Positions 32,026-40,917 of a stretch of 58,204 nt of DNA are shown piece after piece. Under the pieces are notes generated by a model. The model was not told where the DNA came from. It saw nothing but the letters and a program-made list of their open reading frames with translations, and ran no database searches. Numbering within the stretch: the stretch's first letter is position 1; every line of letters starts with the position of its first letter. Location: contig CAKUGQ010000016.1 of assembly GCA_934654755.1 (NCBI GenBank), positions 1-58,204 on the forward strand, written 5' to 3'. The stretch comes from an uncultured Oscillospiraceae bacterium (lineage in GTDB: Bacteria > Bacillota > Clostridia > Oscillospirales > Oscillospiraceae). Position numbers and translations under genes: made by a program.

Positions 32026-34065
32026 ATGAAGAAATCATTGAAAACGAGAATTCTACCCCTGCTGCTTGGCTTGTTGCTTCTTCTAGCCGCCTGCACGCCG
32101 GCCGTGACTCCTACTGCGCCGACGAATCCGACCGACCAACCAACCGAGGCCCCCTCCAAGGGCGCTTCCGTAAAAATAGACGGCGTGGGGACGCTGTGTG
32201 ACATTGCTGCGTATGAAGACGGCTTCCTGCTTCTGACGCATAAAGGTCTGTTTCGCCTTGACGGAGCACTGAAAAATCGCAGCAGCGCGGGAGAGGTTTA
32301 TGATAAGCTGTTTGCTACCGAGGATAACGGCGGCATCTATGACCGTCTGCGTCTCTCCCCGGATGGTGATTCTCCGGCTTTGGGCGCCCTGACCGTGACC
32401 ACCAGGGGCGTTTTTTTCTATAATTTCGGCAATGCGACCATTTATTGCGATGGAGAACCCTGGCTGACGCTTGACAGCGCCGTCCCGAGCGACGCAACGG
32501 TCGAGATCGCAGAGCACGACGGCAAGATCTATTCGCTCTTCCGCTATACCGCGAAGGAGGAGCAGAAGCTGCAGCTCTACTGCGACGATACGCTGCTGGG
32601 CAACGTTACCGCGGAGGACTGCGACCGCTTCCTCTGGGACGGAGACACGCTCTGCCTCAGCTCCAACGAGCAGCCGCTGGTTCGCCCTCTGGAGGGGAAG
32701 CGAGTGGGAGACGAAAAGCCCTATTGGGGAAGGTTTGACGTCTCCGCGCGCAGCGGTAACTGGTTCTATTACAGAAACGCCATCCACGGCCTTCAGCGCA
32801 GTGACGGCGAGACAATCGAATACCTTTCCTGTCCCGCGCTGACCGCTTTCCCGCGGCGCATCCTTTGCCTGCTTATTACCGGCGATACGGAGGGAATTCT
32901 GCTGGCGGAGGGCGGCGAGCTGGAGCGCATCACCTTTTCCGTGACCCGCAGCTTCCCCCGCTGCACGCTGGTACTGACAGGTCATACGGATCTTATTTCA
33001 CACGCAATCGAGTCGTTCAATCTTACGGGAAGCGGCGTCTTTATTCAAAGAGAGTATATGGGTAGTGACTCGGCTGCACCTGCAAAGGAGCAGTATGACC
33101 TGTTTGTTTTCTGGGACTGGTTTGATGTGCGCAGAGTCGTGCGCAGCGGCGACCTGATGCCGCTTTCGTCGGTCGATCCTGCCTTCTGCTCTTCGGAGAT
33201 CGCCTCCGCCGCTCTGAACCGATGGCTTGACTTGGACGGCGAGCGCTATTGCCTCCCGGTCGACGGTGATCTCTACTACATGGACTGCTGGGCTGAAACG
33301 GAGGAAGAGAAGGCCGCTCTGGAAAAGCTGGCGGAGGATCCGACGTTGGAAAACTTCATGGCGATGCAGGGCATCCGTCGAAAACTTTCTCTTGAGGACT
33401 ATCTGACCTACTACTGGCCGAGCTACTATGACACAGAGCAGGCTTCTTTCCATTTCGACAGAGAAGAGCTGCGCGCTCTCCTGCAGTGGCTTCACGACAA
33501 CCCGGAGCAGGAGGGACCTTCCGTTGCTTTTATTAATGAAAGGGATCCTTTTTACATCGCCATGGAATATCTGCAAGCGAGCATACACAACGTATCCGTA
33601 TTGAAACCCTCGTTCTGCCTGCGCACAGAAAAGCAGAGCGGGATTGGGCTGATTGCCAAAGCCTTTCTCGGCGTCTCTGCGGCCTGCACCGAGACCGACG
33701 CCGTCGCGGTGGTTATAAACTATTTTCTGTCCGGGGAGGACAATACTCTGACCCCGGTCATCCAGCCGGGAAAAACAGAGCAGTATAAGCGCCTGCGCAA
33801 TGACGCGCTCGAGCAGTATAAGCCAAACCTTACGCATAGTCAGCTCGCGCAATGGGAGGAGATCCTCGATGAATTCGGCGGCTATATGGACACGGATAAC
33901 GTGACCCCCTATGACTTCTGGATCGCCAGGCTTGTCACATGGGCTGCCGAGAACTATCTGACCGGTCAGATTGATCCGGAGACAAAATCGCCCTACACCA
34001 TCGACGATGCGATTCTGGCAATGGAGAAGGCCGCGCGCGACTACCTGGCAAACGGCAAAAAATGA
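32026..34065 (+). CDS. Large lipoprotein with propeller-like N-terminal half and extracellular-solute-binding-like C-terminal half
   Basis: 679 aa. Lipoprotein signal peptide with lipobox LLAAC (Cys 23), then a Thr/Pro linker. Residues ~50-310 are short beta-type segments (GVGTLCDIAAYEDGFLLLTHKG) that suggest a propeller-like or sensor domain. From about residue 320 the sequence (VLTGHTDLISHAIESFNLT ... FINERDPFYIA) resembles the front of family 1 extracellular solute-binding proteins: a Thr-Gly-His beta strand and a helix like those of ABC sugar-binding proteins. No ABC transporter genes are near it, so an environmental-sensing role or a lone binding protein is possible. AAGGAAGG site before ATG 32026. 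Own promoter and terminator. Confidence 0.7.
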   Translation: MKKSLKTRILPLLLGLLLLLAACTPAVTPTAPTNPTDQPTEAPSKGASVKIDGVGTLCDIAAYEDGFLLLTHKGLFRLDGALKNRSSAGEVYDKLFATEDNGGIYDRLRLSPDGDSPALGALTVTTRGVFFYNFGNATIYCDGEPWLTLDSAVPSDATVEIAEHDGKIYSLFRYTAKEEQKLQLYCDDTLLGNVTAEDCDRFLWDGDTLCLSSNEQPLVRPLEGKRVGDEKPYWGRFDVSARSGNWFYYRNAIHGLQRSDGETIEYLSCPALTAFPRRILCLLITGDTEGILLAEGGELERITFSVTRSFPRCTLVLTGHTDLISHAIESFNLTGSGVFIQREYMGSDSAAPAKEQYDLFVFWDWFDVRRVVRSGDLMPLSSVDPAFCSSEIASAALNRWLDLDGERYCLPVDGDLYYMDCWAETEEEKAALEKLAEDPTLENFMAMQGIRRKLSLEDYLTYYWPSYYDTEQASFHFDREELRALLQWLHDNPEQEGPSVAFINERDPFYIAMEYLQASIHNVSVLKPSFCLRTEKQSGIGLIAKAFLGVSAACTETDAVAVVINYFLSGEDNTLTPVIQPGKTEQYKRLRNDALEQYKPNLTHSQLAQWEEILDEFGGYMDTDNVTPYDFWIARLVTWAAENYLTGQIDPETKSPYTIDDAILAMEKAARDYLANGKK

Positions 34066-34100
34066 CGGCTTCCCTGCAATAGCAAAATCATAACATTTAT

Positions 34101-34133
34101 AAGCCGCCCGCACCGGGCGGCTTATATTTATTT
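34101..34133 (+). terminator. Terminator after the lipoprotein gene
   Basis: Ten-bp perfect stem AAGCCGCCCG (34101-34110) with CGGGCGGCTT (34114-34123), followed by ATATTTATTT. Confidence 0.8.
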
Positions 34134-34145
34134 ACAATGTCCCTC

Positions 34146-34174
34146 TTTATTTCCGGTGCGCGATGGTGTATAAT
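34146..34174 (+). promoter_or_regulatory. Promoter for the lepB-rbgA-rnhB operon
   Basis: Consensus TATAAT at 34169-34174 with a weak TTTATT (34146-34151) at 17 bp. It places transcription start near 34181, so the ATG at 34206 is the usable start of lepB. Confidence 0.5.
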
Positions 34175-34205
34175 ATCCATGACTTTCGGCTTTGGGAGTG
34201 GTTTT

Positions 34206-34823
34206 ATGGCATTGTTTGAAAAAAAAGCGGAGCAGGAGACACAAAAGCCCAATAAGCTCTTTGAGGTGTATTCTCTGCTGCACGATCTTGTGTATATTCT
34301 GGCGGTAATCACACTGCTGTTCGTATTTGTTGTGCGCCTCGTTCGTGTGGATGGGCCCTCCATGATGCCCACGCTTCAGGACGGCGATTTTCTGGCGCTG
34401 CAAAGCAACTTTATCATGGGCGAGTTAAAATACGGCGATATTATCGTCGCACGCAAAACGAGCTTCCGCGACGGTGAGCCGATTGTCAAGCGCGTGATTG
34501 CTACGGCCGGGCAGACGGTGGACATCCGTTACGATTCTCTGGGCGTCGCGACTGTGTACGTGGACGGACAGGCGCTCAACGAGACATATATCAACGGTGA
34601 AATGTATGAGCAGAGCTATTCCTCCCGGACCTTCCCGCTGACGGTGGACGAAGGCTGCATCTTTGTCATGGGCGATAATCGGAACCACTCCGCAGACAGC
34701 CGCCATATTGATATCGGCCTTATCCGAACCGATCAGGTGCTCGGGAAAGTGCTATGCATACTGTTCCCCGGTGCGGGCAAGAGCGGGAAACGTGACCTTT
34801 CGCGGATCGGAGGCGTCTCATGA
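34206..34823 (+). CDS. lepB: Signal peptidase I
   Basis: 205 aa from ATG 34206 (GGGAG seven bases upstream). One N-terminal membrane helix (YILAVITLLFVFVVRLV) and the S26 catalytic motifs: serine in DGPSMMPTLQDGD, lysine in VKRVIATAGQ, and GDNRNHSADSRH near the end. It removes signal peptides of secreted proteins at the outer face of the membrane. Its stop overlaps rbgA (ATGA). Confidence 0.95.
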   Translation: MALFEKKAEQETQKPNKLFEVYSLLHDLVYILAVITLLFVFVVRLVRVDGPSMMPTLQDGDFLALQSNFIMGELKYGDIIVARKTSFRDGEPIVKRVIATAGQTVDIRYDSLGVATVYVDGQALNETYINGEMYEQSYSSRTFPLTVDEGCIFVMGDNRNHSADSRHIDIGLIRTDQVLGKVLCILFPGAGKSGKRDLSRIGGVS

Positions 34824-35689
34824 ATGATGAACGCATGAGCATCCAGTGGTACCCCGGCCACATGACCAAAACCCGCCGCAATATGGAGCAGGATATCCGC
34901 CTTGTGGACGCGGTCTGTGAGCTGGTGGATGCAAGAATCCCCCGTGCAAGCCGCAATCCGGACATTGATTCTCTTTGCGGTACAAAACCGCGAATGATGA
35001 TCCTCAACCGCATTGACCTTGCCGATCCTGCAGCGACGAATGCTTGGGCAGATCACTTTACAAAGCAGAATATTGCAGTTGTCCGTGCAGACTGCAAAAA
35101 CCGACGCGGACTTGAGCGCTTTGTCCCGGCTGCACGGCAGCTTTTAAGCGAAAAGCTGCGTCGATACGCGGAAAAGGGCTTTGTCAATAAACCGATCAAG
35201 CTGATGGTTGTCGGCATTCCGAATGTCGGGAAATCGACGTTCATCAATCAGATTGCAGGGCGCAAGAGCGCCAAGGCGGAAAACCGCCCCGGTGTTACGC
35301 GCGGCAAACAATGGGTCACGGTTGACCCCGGCCTGCTGTTGCTTGACACGCCCGGAATTCTTTGGCCGAAGTTTGACGATGAGCAGGTCGGCCGCCTGCT
35401 GGCCTACACGGGAGCCATCAAGGATGATATTCTTGATACCGAGACTCTGGCCTGTCATCTGATCCGGCTGCTCTGGTCGCGCTATCCGGCAGCGCTGCAG
35501 GAGCGTTACCGGCTCGATGCCCCGGAGGATGCAGACGGATATGAGCTTCTGACGCAGGCAGGGAGGAATCGGGGCTTTTTGCTTTCACGCGGCGAGATCG
35601 ACACCGAGCGTATGGCAAAAGTGTTGCTTGAGGAATTCCGTAGCTGTAAGATCGGCCGTTTCACGTTGGAAATCCCGGAAGGAGTATAA
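34820..35689 (+). CDS. rbgA: Ribosome biogenesis GTPase RbgA (YlqF)
   Basis: 289 aa, circularly permuted GTPase. G4 comes first (LNRIDLAD), then G1 GIPNVGKSTFIN, G2/G3 region RPGVTRGKQWV and DTPGILWP, in the order expected for the YlqF/YawG family; N-terminal IQWYPGHMTKTRR is diagnostic. It acts in late assembly of the 50S subunit in the cytoplasm. Four-base overlap with lepB; the next gene starts one base after the stop. Confidence 0.94.
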   Translation: MNDERMSIQWYPGHMTKTRRNMEQDIRLVDAVCELVDARIPRASRNPDIDSLCGTKPRMMILNRIDLADPAATNAWADHFTKQNIAVVRADCKNRRGLERFVPAARQLLSEKLRRYAEKGFVNKPIKLMVVGIPNVGKSTFINQIAGRKSAKAENRPGVTRGKQWVTVDPGLLLLDTPGILWPKFDDEQVGRLLAYTGAIKDDILDTETLACHLIRLLWSRYPAALQERYRLDAPEDADGYELLTQAGRNRGFLLSRGEIDTERMAKVLLEEFRSCKIGRFTLEIPEGV

Positions 35690-35690
35690 A

Positions 35691-35924
35691 ATGAGATACG
35701 AAATGATTCGTGAGATATTCAATCAGTGTAGCAACAATCAGATGCGCGATGTTTCCGTTGAGGACGTTACGACGGACGATACCGACGCAGTCATCCATTC
35801 CTACTGCGTCGGAAAAGAGTTTTCTTTGGAAAAAGACGTCACACCGGAGGGCGTGATCGTCTACAATCTATATATCAGCGGTCTGCACCAGCGCTTCAGC
35901 TTTACGCCGGAGGACGACGAATGA
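35691..35924 (+). CDS. Small conserved-looking protein between rbgA and rnhB
   Basis: 77 aa from ATG 35691, which has AAGGAG seven bases before it; it starts one base after the rbgA stop and its stop overlaps rnhB as ATGA. The sequence is acidic with a beta-type C-terminal half (EGVIVYNLYISGLHQRF). I recognise no domain. Its tight placement in a housekeeping operon argues that it is translated and not spurious. Not a transmembrane or secreted protein. A candidate for a small ribosome- or RNA-related protein, but that is only from context. Confidence 0.65.
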   Translation: MRYEMIREIFNQCSNNQMRDVSVEDVTTDDTDAVIHSYCVGKEFSLEKDVTPEGVIVYNLYISGLHQRFSFTPEDDE

Positions 35925-36526
35925 TCGATTTATGGAAATATGAGCATGAGGCCTATTCCGCGGGTTTTGAGACCGTCTGTGGCGTAGACGAGGCCGGGCG
36001 CGGCCCTTTGGCAGGGCCGGTCTGTGCCGCAGCGGTTATTCTACCGCGCGATTTACAAATCGAAGGATTAAATGACTCCAAAAAACTGACCGACGCGCGG
36101 CGTCGCGCTTTGTTTGAAATCATTACGCGCGAAGCGGTCGACTACGGGATTGCATTTGCCACGGAGCAGGAAATTGACGAGATCAATATTCTCCAGGCAA
36201 CATTTCTTGCCATGCGGCGTGCGATTGGACAGCTTAAAGCGCTCCCTACGCTGGCGCTGATCGACGGAAACCGTGAGACGGATTTCGGTCTGTCGGTGCG
36301 TACCATCATCAAGGGCGACAGCCTGAGCGCGAACATTGCCGCTGCCTCCGTGCTGGCAAAGGTTACGCGGGATGATTATATGATTGACCTGGATGCAAAG
36401 TATCCGCAGTTCGGCTTTGCCGTACATAAGGGCTACGGCACGCAGAAGCACTATGCTGCGCTCCGGGAATTCGGACCCTGCCCGGCACATCGGCGCACCT
36501 TCCTGCGCAAGCTCTATGGCGACTGA
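35921..36526 (+). CDS. rnhB: Ribonuclease HII
   Basis: 201 aa. CGVDEAGRGPLAGPV contains the first catalytic Asp-Glu; NDSKKL, LALIDG and SVLAKVTRDDYM (with further acidic ligands) follow, and the tail HKGYGTQKHYAALREFGPCPAHR is typical of RNase HII. It cleaves RNA in RNA/DNA hybrids, including single ribonucleotides in DNA. Coupled by a four-base overlap to the preceding gene and by an 11-base overlap to yraN. Confidence 0.95.
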   Translation: MIDLWKYEHEAYSAGFETVCGVDEAGRGPLAGPVCAAAVILPRDLQIEGLNDSKKLTDARRRALFEIITREAVDYGIAFATEQEIDEINILQATFLAMRRAIGQLKALPTLALIDGNRETDFGLSVRTIIKGDSLSANIAAASVLAKVTRDDYMIDLDAKYPQFGFAVHKGYGTQKHYAALREFGPCPAHRRTFLRKLYGD

Positions 36527-36881
36527 TCTGCTCGGCCGCTGGGGCGAAAGCCTCGCAGCGGAATATCTGCGGAAAAAACGTTATACGCCTGTTGCAGCCA
36601 ACTATCGCTGCCGGATGGGCGAGATCGATCTTGTTGTCGAAAACAGAGAGTACCTGGTTTTTGTGGAGGTAAAGCTGCGAAAAAGCGGTGCTTTCGCCTC
36701 CGCAATGGAGTATGTTGACCACAAAAAGCAGGAAAAGATCAAGCAAACGGCACTGCTGTTTCTTTCTCAGCATGAGCAGTGCAACAAGCAGCCGCGATTT
36801 GATGTAATCGAGATCTATGCTCCGGAAGGGATGCAGACAAAGCGGCCGAAGATCCTGCATTGGGAGGATGCATTTCAATGA
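36516..36881 (+). CDS. YraN family protein (predicted endonuclease-fold, UPF0102)
   Basis: 121 aa from ATG 36516. ATDLLGRWGESLAAEYL, NYRCRMGEIDLVV and VFVEVKLRKSG form the endonuclease-like core (Glu-Ile-Asp and Glu-Val-Lys of the PD-(D/E)XK fold). Function is not proven; it occurs next to rnhB in many Bacillota and Proteobacteria. Starts within the last 11 bases of rnhB, in another frame, and its stop overlaps the next start (ATGA), so this is one translational unit. Confidence 0.88.
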   Translation: MATDLLGRWGESLAAEYLRKKRYTPVAANYRCRMGEIDLVVENREYLVFVEVKLRKSGAFASAMEYVDHKKQEKIKQTALLFLSQHEQCNKQPRFDVIEIYAPEGMQTKRPKILHWEDAFQ

Positions 36882-37810
36882 AGCTGTATGTATTTGACGG
36901 TCACTGCGACACCGCTGTTTTGCTCTTGCGGCGGAAGCAGTCCATTGCCGGGAACGATTGCCATGTCGATCTGAACAAGGCGCGTGCTTTCGACGGCTAT
37001 GCGCAGGTGTTTGCCTTTTGCTCATTGGCGGGCATTGACGTCGGCGCAGAGCCGCAGAAGCTCCTGTTGGAGCTGCCGCTGCGCGAACTGCGAAGCCAGG
37101 TTGCAGCACACGCGGATCGAATTGCCTTCGCACACGACGGCAACCAGGCGAAGTCCATCGTCGAGCAGGGGAGAGCCGCGGCGCTGCTCTCTCTGGAGGG
37201 GGCGGAGTTGATTGACTGCGACCCGCAGAAGCTCTTTGCTCTGCGTGACGAAGGCTTTGTCATGACCACGCTGACATGGAACGCGGACAATGCACTTGCA
37301 GGCTGGCACGGCTCACAGAGCGGTCTGTCCGACCGCGGACGTGCTTTCGTCCGCGCGGCAGAGGAAGCCGGGATTCTGATCGATGTGAGTCATTTATCCG
37401 AACGGGCTTTCTGGCAGCTTGCCGAGTATTCGCAAAAGCCGATCCTTGCCAGTCATTCCAACTGTCGTGCCGTTTGGGAGCATACAAGAAATCTGACGGA
37501 TGACCAGCTGCGCGCTATCGCGCAATCCGGCGGGACGGTCGGTTTGAACCTTTATACCGATTTTCTCGGAGAAAATGCGGATTTTGATACAATGTTACGA
37601 CACGTGGAACATGCGATGCGTCTCTGCGGCGAAGACCATGTTGCGCTTGGAGGCGATCTCGACGGCTGCGAATCGCTTCCAAAGGGTTTTGCACACATCG
37701 GTTCCTACCGCGACTTTGCGGAGTTCCTGCTGTCAAGAGGATATGATGAGGCATTGATCGATCGATTGTTTTTCTCCAATCTAGCTCGACTGCTCGGGGG
37801 GACGTGCTGA
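36878..37810 (+). CDS. Membrane-dipeptidase family protein (peptidase M19)
   Basis: 310 aa from ATG 36878 with GGGAGG upstream. Metal-site motifs HCDTA, SLEGAEL, DVSHLSERAF and ASHSNCRA are of the M19 (renal dipeptidase) family of amidohydrolase fold that hydrolyses dipeptides, some with D-amino acids. No signal peptide or membrane helix, so the bacterial form is cytoplasmic. The stop overlaps the metallophosphoesterase start by one base (TGATG). Confidence 0.88.
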   Translation: MKLYVFDGHCDTAVLLLRRKQSIAGNDCHVDLNKARAFDGYAQVFAFCSLAGIDVGAEPQKLLLELPLRELRSQVAAHADRIAFAHDGNQAKSIVEQGRAAALLSLEGAELIDCDPQKLFALRDEGFVMTTLTWNADNALAGWHGSQSGLSDRGRAFVRAAEEAGILIDVSHLSERAFWQLAEYSQKPILASHSNCRAVWEHTRNLTDDQLRAIAQSGGTVGLNLYTDFLGENADFDTMLRHVEHAMRLCGEDHVALGGDLDGCESLPKGFAHIGSYRDFAEFLLSRGYDEALIDRLFFSNLARLLGGTC

Positions 37811-38499
37811 TGGCACTTTACGCAATCGGCGATCTGCATTTGTCACTTGGGACAAACAAGCCGATGGACGTTTTCGGCGGCGCGTGGAAGGGATATGTTG
37901 ACAAGCTGCGCGAAGGCTTGTCCGTGATCCGTCCGGAGGATACCACCATCCTGCTCGGCGATTTGAGTTGGGCATTGAACATTGACGAAGCTGAGGCGGA
38001 CTTTGCGTTTATTGCGGCTATTCCCGGCAGGAAGATCATCGTCAAAGGGAATCATGACTATTGGTGGACAACTGCTGCAAAATTCTATTCCTTCTGTCAA
38101 TTACACGGCTTTGACGATATGTTTATCCTGAATAATAACGCCTTTGAATACGACGGCTTTGCTCTTTGCGGTACGCGCGGTTGGTTTTATGAGGAGAATG
38201 CTGCGGAGGGCAGCCACAATGATAAGATTTTCAAACGTGAATTGATACGACTGGAAACCTCGCTCAAAGCGGCAGGAGAACGTGAAAAGCTCTGTTTTTT
38301 GCATTATCCGCCGCGCTACCGAGGCTATGAGTGCCCGGAAATCCTGGCGCTTCTGAAGCACTATGGTGTGCGCGAGTGCTGCTATGGTCATCTGCATGGC
38401 GACAGTCATAAGCTGGCCGTCCAAGGCTTGTTCGACGGCATCCAATACCGCCTTTGCGCTGCGGATTATACCAATTTCAGACCCGTGCGCCTGAGATAA
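37810..38499 (+). CDS. Metallophosphoesterase
   Basis: 229 aa. Calcineurin-like motifs in order: GDLHLS, LGDLSW, VKGNHDYWW, HYPPRY and GHLHGD, i.e. a complete two-metal site. It is of the compact type related to YkuE or SbcD-like proteins; the substrate cannot be told. It begins one base before the previous stop ends; GGGGG lies ten bases upstream. A 45-base gap separates it from queA. Confidence 0.88.
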   Translation: MALYAIGDLHLSLGTNKPMDVFGGAWKGYVDKLREGLSVIRPEDTTILLGDLSWALNIDEAEADFAFIAAIPGRKIIVKGNHDYWWTTAAKFYSFCQLHGFDDMFILNNNAFEYDGFALCGTRGWFYEENAAEGSHNDKIFKRELIRLETSLKAAGEREKLCFLHYPPRYRGYECPEILALLKHYGVRECCYGHLHGDSHKLAVQGLFDGIQYRLCAADYTNFRPVRLR

Positions 38500-38544
38500 C
38501 GCTGTATTGCGTATCGCATACCGGGTGCGGAAAGAGAGATTTTT

Positions 38545-39570
38545 GTGAAAACAAGTGATTTTTATTATGAGCTTCCGCAAGAGCTCATTGCGCAAACGCC
38601 GCTGCAAAAACGCGACGCCTCGCGGCTGATGGTTTTGGATCGCCAAAGCGGTACAATCGAGCATCGGGTTTTTTCGGATTTGAAGGAGTTTCTCCGTCCG
38701 GGAGACTGCCTGGTGATGAACGATTCACGTGTGCTCCCTGCACGTTTGCTTGGGCACCGTTTGCCGGGCGGCGGCGCCGCAGAGGTTCTGCTGCTTCGGG
38801 ATAAGGGCGACGGTGTGTGGGAATGCCTTGTCAGGCCCGGCCGTCATCTCCGTGAGGGTACTCGGATCACCTTTGGTGACGGCACACTGACCGCAACGGT
38901 GCAAGCCGTGCTGGAAACCGGAAACAGACTTGTAAAATTCCACTATGAAGGTATTTTCCTTGAAGTGCTCGAACGGCTCGGCAAAATGCCGCTTCCGCCG
39001 TACATTAAAGAAGAGCTTGCCGACGGAGAACGTTACCAGACAGTCTATTCCCGAGTTACCGGCTCGGCGGCCGCGCCGACGGCGGGGCTGCATTTTACAA
39101 AGGAGCTGCTTTCGCAGCTTGAGATGGCCGGCGTCCGGCTTGCGTACGTGACGCTTCATGTTGGCCTCGGAACCTTCCGTCCCGTCAAGGTTGACGATGT
39201 GACACAGCACCATATGCACTCCGAGTTTTGTATGCTCAGTGCGGAAACAGCCAAAACTTTGAACGAGACGCGACAAAACGGCGGGAGAGTCATCTGCGTC
39301 GGCACAACCTCGTGCCGCACGCTCGAATCCATGGTTCAGCCGGATGGTTCATTTGCTGAAACCTCCGCATGGACGGATATTTTCATTTACCCCGGCTACC
39401 ACTTCCGCGCAATGGACGGCTTGATTACAAACTTCCACCTGCCGGAAAGTACACTGATCATGCTTGTTTCCGCTTTTGCGGGCTATGAGCACGTTATGAA
39501 CGCATACAATGTAGCTGTACAGGAACGATATCGCTTCTTCAGCTTCGGCGATGCGATGCTTATCCTGTAA
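38545..39570 (+). CDS. queA: S-adenosylmethionine:tRNA ribosyltransferase-isomerase
   Basis: 341 aa from a GTG start at 38545 (AGAGAG upstream; the protein sequence MKTSDFYYELPQELIAQTPL has the normal QueA N-terminus). Motifs VMNDSRVLPARL, PTAGLHFTKELL, HVGLGTFRPV and the C-terminal TNFHLPESTLIMLVSAFAG confirm QueA, which builds epoxyqueuosine from preQ1-tRNA. It ends the operon just before a bidirectional terminator. The de novo queCDEF genes are not in the window. Confidence 0.95.
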   Translation: MKTSDFYYELPQELIAQTPLQKRDASRLMVLDRQSGTIEHRVFSDLKEFLRPGDCLVMNDSRVLPARLLGHRLPGGGAAEVLLLRDKGDGVWECLVRPGRHLREGTRITFGDGTLTATVQAVLETGNRLVKFHYEGIFLEVLERLGKMPLPPYIKEELADGERYQTVYSRVTGSAAAPTAGLHFTKELLSQLEMAGVRLAYVTLHVGLGTFRPVKVDDVTQHHMHSEFCMLSAETAKTLNETRQNGGRVICVGTTSCRTLESMVQPDGSFAETSAWTDIFIYPGYHFRAMDGLITNFHLPESTLIMLVSAFAGYEHVMNAYNVAVQERYRFFSFGDAMLIL

Positions 39571-39588
39571 AAAATCTGGGACAAAAAA

Positions 39589-39629
39589 AGAGCCGAAAAC
39601 TCTTGAAACAAGGGAGTTTTCGGCTCTTT
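39589..39629. terminator. Bidirectional terminator between queA and the M28 peptidase
   Basis: Fourteen-bp perfect stem, AGAGCCGAAAACTC (39589-39602) with GAGTTTTCGGCTCT (39614-39627). The A7 run to the left supplies a U tract for the minus strand; the plus strand has only TTTA. Confidence 0.85.
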
Positions 39630-39645
39630 ACTGTCCTACTGATTT

Positions 39646-40899
39646 TTATTTGCTTTCGGAATTCTCCTTTTTCAGGTACTTATTCACCTCGTCTACCATA
39701 TTTTTCGGCATGGTGCGCGGAACGGGGAAGACGACCGAGTTAACGAAGCGGCGGCAGAAGGTGAGCAGGAAACGCGTGGTTGCATCAAGATTCTCAGGTG
39801 CGAGCGCTTCGATAACGTCGTGACGGTTATGGATATTGCCATTGCCGGGAGCGCCGAAGCGGGCAAAGTTGATGCCGGGGACGCCTTTGTCGGCGAAGGG
39901 AATAGAGTCGCTGGAGTAGATATCCTGCTTGACGGAAATCGGAAAGCCCGTCTCCATAGACAGATACTCGACGGCGACGCGCAAGCTGTCTTCTGCAGTG
40001 ACAAGTGCGATGTCTTTGCCCAACACAGGACCGGCAACGTCTACATTGATCATGAGCCGGATACCCTTCAGTTCCTCCTCATGCGCGGCAACATAGGCCT
40101 TTGAGCCGAGCAGGCCGCGCTCCTCGGATCCGAACCAGCAGAAACGCAGATTGCGCTTCGGTGCGTTCTCTCTGAAGAAGCGGAGCAGTTCCATCAGGAT
40201 GACAGAACCGGCGCCATTGTCGTAAACCCCGTGACTGAAGGGCACGCTGTCATAATGTGCGCCGAAAACGATTGTCTCACCGCGGGGATCGGTGCCGGGC
40301 AGCTCAGCGATGACGTTCTGCGAGATTGCCTTGTCCTCGGTCTGTCGGAGTGTCAGTGTAACGGTTTCCGGCATGGCCTTAACAATCTCAAAGGCATCCA
40401 TCGTGCGCAGATTCAGTGCGGGCAGCTTACCGTATTGCAGCGCCCAGTCGCGCAGATTGCGGGTATCAAGATCGGTTTTGTCGCGCTCGTCGGCAACGTT
40501 TCCTTCAAAGGTCAGAAAGCCCAACACGCCTGCCTCGACCAAACGCTTGTAGGTCTTATCACCGACGCGGCCATTAACCATAACGATCTTTCCCTTTGCG
40601 TTGACCAGGTCAATCTCCTGCGCCTCCTGCACATAGGCAAACGGCGCGGTGATACCCTCCTCGGGCGTAGAGCCGGAAAGGCCGTAGCCGGTAACTTCCC
40701 ACGTTCTTCCACAGGCCAGCAGCTCTGCTTTTTCGATTGTCCAGTGGTCAACCTCAAAGGTTTCGATTTTTACGTCTGCGCACAGTTTTTTTGCTTCGTC
40801 TGCGAGAATTCCTGCGGCTTGTTTTTCCTCCTCCGTTCCGCAGGGACGGATAAAATTCAGCTTATGCAGGAGTTCAAATTCGCGTGTTCCGTAGTCCAT
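39646..40899 (-). CDS. M28 family zinc peptidase with protease-associated insert
   Basis: 417 aa. The M28 (aminopeptidase Y/S) core is visible: FGAHYDSVPFSHGVYDNGAG (metal-binding His and Asp), CWFGSEERGLLGS (catalytic Glu pair), LMINVDVAG (bridging Asp) and NIHNRHDVIE (last His). A protease-associated-like domain lies between about residues 70 and 130 (APFAYVQEAQEID ... GKIVMVNGRVG). No signal peptide, so probably a cytoplasmic aminopeptidase. GGAAG site before the ATG; it is preceded 18 bases upstream by the MATE stop, so probably co-transcribed with the exporter. Confidence 0.88.
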   Translation of the reverse strand: MDYGTREFELLHKLNFIRPCGTEEEKQAAGILADEAKKLCADVKIETFEVDHWTIEKAELLACGRTWEVTGYGLSGSTPEEGITAPFAYVQEAQEIDLVNAKGKIVMVNGRVGDKTYKRLVEAGVLGFLTFEGNVADERDKTDLDTRNLRDWALQYGKLPALNLRTMDAFEIVKAMPETVTLTLRQTEDKAISQNVIAELPGTDPRGETIVFGAHYDSVPFSHGVYDNGAGSVILMELLRFFRENAPKRNLRFCWFGSEERGLLGSKAYVAAHEEELKGIRLMINVDVAGPVLGKDIALVTAEDSLRVAVEYLSMETGFPISVKQDIYSSDSIPFADKGVPGINFARFGAPGNGNIHNRHDVIEALAPENLDATTRFLLTFCRRFVNSVVFPVPRTMPKNMVDEVNKYLKKENSESK

Positions 40900-40917
40900 G
40901 TGTTTGCTTCCTTTCTT

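Noticed and set aside
32083..32985. 300-codon minus frame opposite the large lipoprotein
   Set aside because: Antisense to a gene with a clear lipobox, promoter and terminator.
32998..34113. 371-codon minus frame opposite the lipoprotein C-terminal half
   Set aside because: Same reason; also spans the plus-strand terminator.
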